From NCBI RefSeq assembly GCF_963678635.1, contig NC_087067.1, forward strand, positions 10,647,716-10,711,715: 64,000 nucleotides of DNA, read 5' to 3'. The notes below the pieces were generated by a model. It was not told the DNA's origin and did not search any database. It saw only the letters and a program-made list of their open reading frames with translations. The first letter of the stretch is position 1, and the number at the start of each line of letters is the position of its first letter. Position numbers and translations under genes: made by a program. The stretch comes from Symsagittifera roscoffensis. Taxonomy: Eukaryota > Xenacoelomorpha > Acoela > Convolutidae. This document shows positions 12,001-21,100 of the stretch, piece by piece.

Positions 12001-12768
12001 GAATAACTGGATCAGGCTCGAAGGGAGGAAAACGGAGGCGAACTGCGACTGAAAATTTGACCGAACAGACAAATAAGCCGAAGAGGGCAAGAACTTCAAA
12101 GAAAGGTTTGAGATATTTTTAACATTTTTTTCCATTTGGTCTACTTATGGTGCTTCCCATTTCACATAATGCATTGTCAACAGGAAGCTTTTCTTTGAAA
12201 GGTCATATCTATGCTTTAATAAATTAATTTTTTTCAGCTCATTGCGACTGGAGGCGTTTATCTAATTACTCAAATCTTTTTAACTCGTCATAATAGCTGT
12301 TTATAATAGAAATTGAATAGCAGCGTAAGATGTTAACAGGTAGTCCTATTTCAATTGCAAAGCAAGTTGGATGTTTCAGGAAAATCTTCGAGTGTAATAT
12401 CATCAGCTGATACCGTGTCAGCTATCAATTCTGACGTATCGACAGTTTTGACTGATGCAACCAACAAAAGCGATCAACCACCAGCGGAAATAGCACCAGT
12501 TAAAGAAAAGAAAAAGAGAGGTCCCCCTAAGAAAAAGAAGACGGACTTAGAAGCTGCAAAGAAACAAGAGACGCCTAGCTCGGGCATTTTTGATGATTTT
12601 GACGTTCCTGACTGTAATATTGGAAAGTTGATCAAACCATGTGAAATAGCGTTTAAACAGAAAGATAAAGGATTGGATCATTTCGGAATTAACTATTTGA
12701 AGCCACAGAAATGCAAGGAGTGCAACCCACCTGCAAAAAGCTTCAAACTCGGAGATTCGCCGTCATGA
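2802..12768 (+). CDS. PHF7/G2E3-like RING and PHD finger protein (5' end missing)
   Basis: Four exons: 2802-3093, 11237-11505, 11845-12105, 12380-12768. Phases join without a break (2, 1, 1) and give 402 residues ending in TGA. Order of parts: a RING-like zinc domain, a linker with the helix-like MLEFSCIYIPTREP, a PHD finger, then a long basic/acidic tail rich in Lys with nuclear-localisation-like runs. In PHF7 and G2E3 the order is extended PHD, RING, PHD, and the linker after the RING resembles theirs. Family members are nuclear E3 ubiquitin ligases; PHF7 acts on histones in male germ cells. I see no HECT domain, so it is closer to PHF7 in layout, but the tail is its own. The N-terminal extended PHD must lie upstream of the window. 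The 8.1 kb first intron is full of repeats. Convergent with the receptor-like gene that ends at 14992. Confidence 0.82.
3094..5439. other. Intron of the PHF7/G2E3-like gene, unassigned AT-rich part
   Basis: No exon is visible. A GAAGAAGAATTTATT-type stretch with A/T-rich tail near 3537-3660 resembles the 3' end of a retroelement. From 4130 to 5340 there are several loosely similar blocks about gas-phase-like short phrases of the kind TCTCCCAGGGTTTGCAG (5004-5022 and 5365-5383), suggesting an old tandem repeat. Small ORFs here have no protein-like character. Confidence 0.35.
5440..7290. repeat. Degenerate CCAT/ATCC satellite, 1.85 kb
   Basis: The stretch is built almost wholly from CCAT and CCATCCAT units with frequent AGCCATC, ATCAAT, TCTAGC and ATTCAT variants, so the tetranucleotide register is repeatedly lost. 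Because period 4 is out of step with codons, all three plus frames give Ser/His/Pro/Ile-rich pseudo-ORFs (HPSIHPS-like); these are not genes. It lies in the large intron of the PHF7/G2E3-like gene. Confidence 0.9.
7582..7654 (+). other. tRNA-Met-like segment in a repeat
   Basis: Starts GCCTTGGTGGCTGAGTGG, with a good A box (TGGCTGAGTGG), and has the anticodon-arm text GACTCATAATC typical of elongator tRNA-Met (CAT). The B-box area (CAGATCGAATACGAG) is degraded and the acceptor stem does not close. A T7 run follows. I read it as the pol III head of a SINE-like repeat, not a working tRNA gene. The same segment recurs at 13608. Confidence 0.55.
8321..8408 (+). other. tRNA-like segment with TAA-type loop in a repeat
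   Basis: Contains GGACTTAAAATCTGCTGG, like a tRNA-Leu(UAA) anticodon arm, then GGGTAGAATCCC, a degraded T arm. It sits in the same repeat scaffold position as the tRNA-Met-like segment at 7582. It is not a convincing tRNA gene: the D arm and acceptor stem are not recognisable. Confidence 0.35.
9901..11236. other. Intron remainder, nothing recognised
   Basis: AT-rich sequence before the PHD exon. The reading frame starting near 10936 is Lys/Arg/Phe-rich and looks like noise. The reading frame that extends 5' of the PHD exon (11154-11236) is intronic; the acceptor at 11235-11236 removes it. Confidence 0.4.
11237..11505 (+). CDS. PHF7/G2E3-like exon: PHD finger
   Basis: Acceptor AAATTTCAG before 11237, donor GTTGGT at 11506. 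Enters in phase 2 and leaves in phase 1. It holds the PHD ligands: the first Cys at the junction (RCENND), KCTLC, MHVCC and ICPDC, followed by DESWHEEMRVRLRVGQ and a hydrophobic stretch FQLSYLTTKFLG. The spacing CTLCGSRAMHVCC parallels the CQCCGSSGTHLAC-type motif of G2E3 and PHF7 relatives. Confidence 0.85.
11845..12105 (+). CDS. PHF7/G2E3-like exon: charged linker
   Basis: Acceptor TATGTTTAG before 11845, donor GTTTGA at 12106. Phase 1 to phase 1. It encodes an acidic cluster (ESEDEDEDDEERE) followed by basic clusters (GGKRRR, KPKRARTSKK) that look like nuclear localisation signals. There are no folded-domain motifs. Confidence 0.75.
12380..12768 (+). CDS. PHF7/G2E3-like last exon
   Basis: Acceptor GATGTTTCAG before 12380; in-frame TGA ends at 12768. 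It has a Ser/Thr/Asp-rich start, a basic run KEKKKRGPPKKKK resembling an AT-hook or NLS, then a more folded-looking C-terminus ending with a Cys pair (KCKECNPP). Opening the exon further upstream at 12355 would rely on a TTG and is not needed, since the CAG acceptor keeps the frame. Confidence 0.75.
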
Positions 12769-13464
12769 GAAGTCCTCTGACAAAATGAATCAATTGAAAT
12801 ATAACTGAGTACTCCATTTTGAAACTTGTTTTTGAACTTCGTACCTAAAACGCATTCAACGGTGCAGTTTTCATTATTTGATGCCTAATTATTGCTTCAA
12901 TCAAAAATTGCAAATTCTTGCGTTTATTTTAGATTGATTTTGTTATTTGGTTTTTGCATAATTTTGAGTGGAATTTGTACTAACAATATAGTATTTCAAT
13001 GTTCAAAATGCGAATTGTTGAAAGATGATGTTTTGCCGAACAAGCTAGGTAATATGATGTGCCACGTTCTAACTCGCTCCAATTATTTTTTGTTGCGCCA
13101 ATTTACTCGATATCGTCAGGGGAAAAAGTGAGTCAAAAACGTAGTTTTAACATATGACTGAAACCATTTTGTCACTGCCTTACTAAAGCTAAAGCTGAAA
13201 ATAGAATACGTAGAATAATGTCACAAGTTAGCTATGTTTTGAGACTTCTATCAATACTGACCAAAACGTCTGTTTCTGTTTTACAAATAAGTCAACAGCC
13301 TAATGAAAATGTTCTAATGGATCGTTGTGAGTTTTTGATGAATTTAACTAACTGAATAAAGTTTTCGAGATTGCTTTTCATAGTAACAACAGAAGAACTT
13401 TTTCTCTTGAGTTTGATTTTAACACTTGCGAGTGTTAGTGTATTAGTACGAACCTTCTTTTTTC
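12769..13464. other. 3' flank of the PHF7/G2E3-like gene
   Basis: Holds the presumed 3' UTR. I could not place a poly(A) signal with confidence. Small ORFs at 12892-13131 are not supported. Confidence 0.35.
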
Positions 13465-14010
13465 CAAGCAAACTCGCAAATAAAAGTGTTAGTTAAAAGT
13501 TCACTCATAATGGTGTGACTTCTGCTATGATCACGGTATGCAGCATTGAATATTCACAGGATCTGTTTTGTGCTTTATTTGTGGCTAGTGTTTGTGATAT
13601 ATTAAGTGTACGTGGTTTAGTGTGTGAGGCTCATAATCTCTAGGTCGCAGATCGAACCCGAGACGCAGCCGACGTTTTGAGAATAAGCAAACACTTTTTG
13701 TATTGAGTTTTGCTTGAAAAAAATAGGGATAGGGTTGAAACGCTCAAACCTCATTAAGCCACAGAAAACGCATTTTAACTCATATTATACTTGATAGCTC
13801 TACTGAAACTCTTTAAGACTACTTACTAATTTTGGCATCCTTTTCAGGATAGAAAAGTTTTTTTTCGATAGAATTGGTGACAAATAAGATCTGCCCAAAT
13901 TTTTTTGCAACCATATCGATTTAAATTTTTGCAGGATACAATTCCGATCATCCGAAAGTAACAGAAATTAATTTAGTTTATTTGTTAGTATTTTGAGTTG
14001 GAATGATTTT
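13465..14010 (+). repeat. Dispersed repeat with tRNA-like core, short copy
   Basis: Similar in order to two blocks of the long copy (7435-7660 and 9620-9850), joined with the middle deleted. It contains the tRNA-Met-like segment at 13608-13671. Confidence 0.6.
13608..13671 (+). other. tRNA-Met-like segment in a repeat
   Basis: Shares GGCTCATAATCTCTAGGTCGC and CAGATCGAACCCGAG with the segment at 7582. The B box is closer to consensus than in that copy but the A box (TGGTTTAGTGTG) is worse. It is a SINE-like relic. Confidence 0.5.
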
Positions 14011-14991
14011 GATATTTGTTTTACTGCTGTTTTACATCCAATTTATTACGTAAGGTTTCAAAATACGAATTAATAAAAGTGCAGTTTTCGTCAAATTTTT
14101 GCGAATTTTACTAAGTAATTTCATGCATTACGCTGTAAATTGCTCCAGTGATTTGTTTCAATCGATTTTCTCGCTAATGGAAGTGAACTCAGTAAGTCAA
14201 AAACGAATTTTTGATTTAAGTTTGAACCCAAAATTAGTTGTTTTGCTGCCCTTACTAGAATTTTTTTGATGAAAATTAAAATTCATGGATAAGGTCGTGG
14301 GGATTTTTTTTTTTACTTTTTTTATACTGGCAAAATCGTCTTCTCCGGTTTTGAAAAATGTAAAAACTTTCTGCGTGTTCTATGTTGTACCATTACAGAA
14401 AGATCTGCCAGGCTTTATTATAAAAAAAACGATAAGTGACAAAATCTGCAAAAAAGGAGAAAGTTCAGGTTGACATAATTTGCGCTAATTTAAGACAAAA
14501 CTTATTCGGAGTCTTATTCGGTGCCAATCTATACTAATTTTGAGGGGGGAGCGCGCGCCGAAAAACGCGGCGATTTTTTGGTCGAAATTTTCCAAAAAAA
14601 GCTTCAAAACGCCTTTTTGGCCTTTTTTCGAAATTTTGCCTGCGGCGCAGAAAGTTTTGCCAAAACAGGGTCTTTTTAGTTCTATGGGAGAGCTCGGAAA
14701 ATCAAATTGGTCGACCTCAAAAAAAGGTCAAAACAAACAAACCTGGGACATTTTTGTTCCATTGCTTCAAATGATGCAATTTTTTTTATGGTACCAATTT
14801 AGAACGCAAATCTGCGCATATGCTTAAGACCTTGAAACCCTAAACAAATATAATTCAGAAAACCCTGGTAGAGCCTGTAGAGAACATGATATTCGAACAT
14901 TTGTTAATTTCTTCGTGTGAATTTAATTCAAAAAGAATAATTATTTCTACAGTTTTTCATTTTTGGGATAGAAGCGGAATTGGTTCTATAT
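14011..14991. other. Intergenic between the two convergent genes
   Basis: About 14540-14715 belongs to a dispersed family also present near 29849-29896 and, inverted, 30079-30125 (phrases GGGAGAGCTCGGAAAA and TTGGTCGACCT). The 95-codon ORF here is a by-product of that repeat. Confidence 0.45.
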
Positions 14992-15108
14992 CTAATTCAA
15001 GTATTCGAACAAGACGTCTGTTTTGGTGAGCAGAACTATCACCAGAAAAGAGACGACGTATGTTCCAGCCACCCATGAAGTGTGCACGTTGATGTAAAGC
15101 AGCTTGGG
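14992..15108 (-). CDS. Grl-like exon 12 (TM7 and stop)
   Basis: Thirty-eight codons and TAG; acceptor TTTTTTTTCAG. PKLLYINVHTSWVAGTYVV then SFLVIVLLTKTDVLFEYLN and the stop. The Thr-Tyr before a hydrophobic run matches the start of the Gr TM7 motif (T-Y-x5-Q-F); the Gln-Phe end is not kept. Confidence 0.8.
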   Translation of the reverse strand, partial: PKLLYINVHTSWVAGTYVVSFLVIVLLTKTDVLFEYLN

Positions 15109-18100
15109 CTGAAAAAAAAAAGATAATTAAGTTCATTTTTTTAATCGAAAGGTGCCTGTCTGCAAGGGGTTATCTATTTTATTTAGCCATTCGTACAATA
15201 AAGATGTAAATCTATCTTTGCTTACAATTTTTTCAATGCCTTCAGTGTTTAAAACTACAATGCATAAATTGGGTCTATTGAAGTATTTAAGACTACAACT
15301 AATCAAAAGAGTCACAAGCGACTTTAGAAAACTTTCAGCGTCGGTCGGCAGTAAATTGGCTTTTTTGTGCGGCGAGGGGAGGTTTTCGCCACTCCTCTCT
15401 TCATTAGATTTGCCTTGCAGAAAATAATCTTAAAAGTGAAAAAAATTATCTAAAAAAATATCTAAAACTTTTAGATCAGCCCTTGCGTATATATTTATCT
15501 AAAACGTGAACCTGTATTCGTATGATGTTGAGATATGTGATGAATGAGTCGACATCACTTGTGGCGGCGGAGGGATACCCGAATGCACGCATCTCCGCCG
15601 CCGCCTTCCGCAGTCTCCGCTCGTGTTCAGTTATTATACATGCCTGAAATTTAAAGTTAAGTGGATGACCAGGAAAAATCGTATTAATTGAAATAAAGTA
15701 AATCATATAAAATATAATTTTCAAGTCTGAAAATTGTTTTTTGCTACTTTTCTTTGCTTGTAAATATTACTGTAAAATTATATCAATTACATGCAAGATA
15801 AAGGAACTGTAAGATTTTGATTTTTTTTCTTTAAATCTATTATATATTTTTCTGTATAAATGTTGCTTAGATTAAACAATCAGGTCCATATAAGATTAAA
15901 CAATCAGGTCCACGGGGATTCACTACCCTGAAATTCTCCCTACCGTTAAAATTCTCACCATATCAGCATAATAGCCTCTCGTATTGAGTGATGGGCTGGA
16001 AGCGTAATTGCCAACAAGATCTGATTTGGAAAAAATTCCGAATCTGGTAAATTAGCAGACTTACAGGCAAGAGTATGCTTGAGAAAATGAATAGCCAGTA
16101 GATGGACATTGCCAGTCGATAGAGTAGGCTATCGTACCATTCCAGCTCCAGAACAGACAACTCGTACATCTCTGAAATAGCTGTGAAATTAGGAAACCGT
16201 ACAGGCTGTTTTTCATTCACGGTGGGTCTCGAACCTCAAACCTCTGGATTTAAAGGCTGAAGTCATTCACGATGAGTGTCCACTGTTTTCTGATTTGTAT
16301 ATTTTACATATTTTCTAGATATCTCAATCAGGTTCGCACCTAGGTTTTTTGAGGGATGGGGGTGTGAGAAATTTTAATTATTTTATGTCGAGCTTTTTTC
16401 TGTTTTGTTAGATTGATCTAGCTAATTTTTGCAAGCTTTCTCAAAGACTATAGGGACCATATTTTGCCAAAGTTTTCTACGGCCTCGGCGAATGTTCCAA
16501 AAAGGGCCAAAACGCCCTCTTTTTTTTTGAGAGTTTTGTCCTCAAAAGTTTGTTTATTTTTCGGTGATCACTCCACCCTCAAAGTAAATTTACTGTTGGT
16601 CACAAAAATATTATCGTAAATTGATCATAAACTAATGTCGTAAAATAATTCCCAAAGAGGAAACCCTTTGATTAGTCAAGAAGTTGAATGACTGACGAAA
16701 GAAGCGTCCCCAATCAAATCCGAGCGCTCCCAGAGCAAAATCAAAACACTATTTTTGGAAAAAAGGCCAAAAATGCCGTTTTGGAAATTTTGAGAACTAA
16801 CCAAAAAATTGCGTTTTTTGGCGCGCGTTTTCGTTGAATTTTAGAGCATATTGGCGCGTCTCTTCAAAATAAATATGTAAGGGCAAAATGTGCTTCTGAT
16901 CTTGATCATGTTTCACGAAGAAAGATCAAGGGTTGAGACAAGGCAACAATTCATCGCAAGCAACCATTCGTTGCATTCATAAAAAATTTTTATTCGCAGC
17001 ACGCGTCTACTTGTAGCAAGCGACAATAAAAACCTTGATCAGATCAAAAGAAATTGGATGAAAAGATTACATTCAAGAACAAAAAAATTAAACACAAAAA
17101 TGAACAAGAGACCCTCAAGTTGCTTGAGAAAATTAATTTTGCTATATTTTTTAAGCAATTCAACTAATCAGGCTTGGCTTTTTTTGTATTTTAGGAACTT
17201 AGCTGCTTTTTTCCGGCAGTTATTCTCATCATTTTCTTCTCCGACAGACTCTTTTCTTTTCTCAGGAAATTGATCATTTTGCGAATGGTTGGTTGAGCAT
17301 ATCCCATCCACGTCTTGAAGGCCCTATCTTTTGCCAATTTTTGACCAATTCGTTTGTTTTCTGTGTGCCATTCTTGGCGTTTTTGAACTGATTCCAGAGT
17401 GAAATAGGGAATTGCCCAACACCTCAGCGTCCTCAGAGGATAGTTGCAATCCACCATGATTCAAAATAATCGACGTTATCGAGTAAAAAAACTTGTTCCG
17501 TATCGGAAAGAAAGTAAGTTACTCCCTCAGGGTCTCACTTAACTTCAAAGGTACGACAAGGTCTTCATTTGATTGGGAGCAGAATCAGTTGGTCGTGTTT
17601 GCTGAACAGATCTGGCGAGTTAATTGTTCTTAGGCAAGTTAACAACTGTTTCGAGGCTAAAATTCCCTCGTTTTTCACGTAATTCATCCTGAGAGGCTCT
17701 ACTGTTGTTTTTCCTTTCTCTTTGATAACAAGTTTGATCCTGAGATCTTTTTTTTTTCAAACAGGCCAAGAAAATATTTTTGATCCCCCAAAAAATAACC
17801 CAATCTTTAAAGAAAAATATCTTGTTCGAGTGGTTTTATTTTTTTCTTACTGGTCTCGGTCAATTTTCCCTCCACAGAAACGCATGCTTTGTAGTCACAT
17901 CAATTTAATGTTGCAAAACAATTAAAAACTAGAAATTTTTCAATTTTGAAAATATAATTTTGCGCACATGTCAAAGTTTGTGACTATATCACTCTCTTTT
18001 CAACTTCTTCTCGCATGGAATATTTTCGTGGCCGGATGTGCTGACGGCTATGCTGACTATTTCATCTGCGATGCTGGCAACAGAAGCTTTACACGGTCTC

Positions 18101-21100
18101 TTTTTGGTTTTTAACTCAAGATTGGTGCTATTTCAAAATTTTGATCGCTCGCTGGAATTTTATCCCCCCACAACCACCGCAAAAATTTTTGCTCATTCTG
18201 CATTGTTTTTAATCCCACTAAATAGCAATTTTTTGTGCTGTTAATTGTTGCTTGCTACGAATTGACGCCTGGTGTGAATTGTCTCCTTTTAAAATCTTCA
18301 AATCGTCACCCGCGATCAGTTCTCACGTGCGACGACTCGATTTTTTGATGCTTATTCAGAGCTGAGGTTTTTTTTTCTGGTATACATCTCGAAAAAAAGA
18401 TGACTCTTTTTCCTTTTCCCCCCACCTCAAACAACATGAACGATTAACGAGTGATTTTAGAAGGTTCATTATCAGGACCAAATATGTTTGCCATAGCCTA
18501 ATTAGTCCGCATGTCATTTTTTTAATAACAATTGAACAATGTAAACGAAATTTTCAGGTGAAGGAAAAAGAGCCAAAAAGATTCGTTTTTCTCAAAAACC
18601 TTTTTGGTTAGAAAAACCTCAAAATTCATATTCAAAAAATGAATATGCTTTTCCCATTATAGCACCCCCAGTGTAGAAAGAAATGAAGAGCGGACCGAAT
18701 TTGTAACATCACACCAAAAACACCAAAAAACACTTAATTTACCATTACACCAGAAAATACCGAATTGCGGTCAAATTTCTAGTATAAAAACACTAAATTC
18801 GAGCCCTTACAAAAAAAAACACAAAATGTGTTCCGAAATTTTAGGGAAAAAAAACACCAAATTCGGGCCAAATTTGTTAGAAAAAACACCAAATTCGGGC
18901 CAACATTGATTCTTCCCTTTGTGAAGTTGATTACCGAAAGTGAAGTTTGCCACTCCGGAGAGGAGAGCCATGGCTGTGACCTTGGAGGGGAAGCCATTCA
19001 GACTGCTCACCGTCGCTTGCATGAACTGCACGTCCTAAACAAGCCACACAAACTAAGTCATTCCACTTAGTCTTGAATTTGGTAGGCTCCCAAGATTATA
19101 ACCCCATGTCGTTTCAAACGAGTGTTTTTGAATTAAAATTTTGATTTTTAAGAAACAAATTTAGAGTAAAATGAGTATACACGGCAAATAAGTCCCAATC
19201 TGACAAACCACCCCCATTTTTTTGCTATTTTTTGTACTGTCTAAGGCATGAGGAAAGTAATGCATATTTTCAAGTTCTATATTTTCACGCATATAATTTC
19301 ACAAAAAATTGTTGCAGGTGAAATGTTTTTTAACTTTGAGATCAAAATCAATAGCTTTCAAACTTCATGAAAAACTACGTCGAAATTGCTAAAGAAGAAG
19401 CCGAAATAAATTCGCTAGAAGAAAAATACCACCCGAAGTGATGATCATTATTCACCTTCTTTGACAGCAAAATTTGGCTCTTGTAACGTTTTGCATTTAC
19501 AGCACCCTATTGTTCTCATTTTTGGATGTATGGCAAAACCCAACTGCAAACACATTTAATTTGTCTGCATTTATAATCTTTTAAAATTATTGGTTCACAC
19601 ACATTATCTATCATGTCGGTGGGGGAGGGGGGTTTGGGGTGTTAGAAAACGCGAGGGGGTGTAAAAGGTGGGGGTGGTGTTGAAAAAAAAGCGCGGTAAA
19701 GCGTTGCAGTTATTTACCCTTATGGCGTCTGTGAGCGTAACTGCTCTCTGTAGAATATCGGAGACGAGACACTGGATGTCAAACACTATGATGGTACAGA
19801 ACCAGAAGTAGTGTAACACCAACACTGAGTACACCACAGTGTAGAGCAGACATCCAAGTACCATGCAGACTTCAAGGGCTGCTATCATAGCTATGCGGTA
19901 GCCGCCTCTGAAATTAGTTATATCCATTTGTAATTTAATTACATTTTATTATCACTTGTTAACACTTGTGAGAGCAAGTATGCGTCTTATCGGTGACAGG
20001 AGATTTTTTCCATTAAAAAGTGGAAATGGCCTTACAAGTGCTGCACAAACTTTTTTTTTCTTGACATCTTTTTTTAAATTTTTTTTCGGTTAAACGGTCG
20101 TCTAGCTAAGAATTGTCTGCTTAGTTACCGCTTGATAAAAACTGAGCTACAAAAAAATTAACGCTGGCTATTTTGTTTCTCCTCGTGTTTTTTCTTTTAT
20201 GGAACTCCACTCAAGAAAAACGCATGTTTTTTTCGAATTTTGTTAAAGTTTTATTTAGACTAATTCGTCTATTTTCTTTTGGCCAGCTGTGTGATATTTT
20301 TTGATCGTTCAAAACTCGTTTCGCGTTTGTGTAGTTAAATATATAATTAGTATTTCTTGAATAAACCTTTTTCTATGTTATTTATGGGCTTTATTTTTGT
20401 TTTAAAATTTTTGAAACACTGAAGTTTTTTGTTGTGCAAACGTTCATATTCCAGTAGCCATCATTAAAATTAAAATGCAGTTCCGAGTTCTCGGCCATCA
20501 CTTTAAAAAAAATTGAATAAAGAATCTAGACAAGTAGAAAAAATTCATCGTAAAAACTGGAAGAGCGTCTCTTTTTCCTCAAGGATGAATAGTCCTACTG
20601 TCGCAGCGCAAATGTAAATATTAGTTCATTGTGCTGTTTCTGCATGTAAAAACTAATGGCCGAGCGAAGAATTTAGTTATAGCACTAGTCAAATCACCAA
20701 GTATTCGCCGTTAATTGAGCCAGCTGGCATCCGTCGCTCGACTGGGTGCATCAGACGTTTGGTTAATACCGATTTCGATAGCAAGCATCCAATTATAGTT
20801 GAATGTTTGTTTTTACTTGATTGTGGTTGTTTGGTTATTGATTAGACACTTGCACGTTAAGAAATTCCACCAAGGCGTGGGTTGCATGCGTGCAGATGTT
20901 AGTTTGAAATACGTTGTGTTAAATTGGCGCTGTTTGCTGCAAATTATTGAAAATTCCTGCATTACGTTGGGTTACAAGCAACCTCCTTTCCCTAACACAA
21001 GTGTTGATTACTTTGTGCCGTTCCTAGTTCCGATCGGCAGAAGTACGGAAAAGAGACGGTTTTTTTGTTTATCTATCTCACCACTAGAGCAGTACACATT

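Noticed and set aside
18779-19070. Overlapping ORFs on both strands
   Set aside because: They are frames over exon 9 of the Grl-like gene and its adjacent CACCAAATTCGGGCC repeats; only the spliced exon frame is kept.
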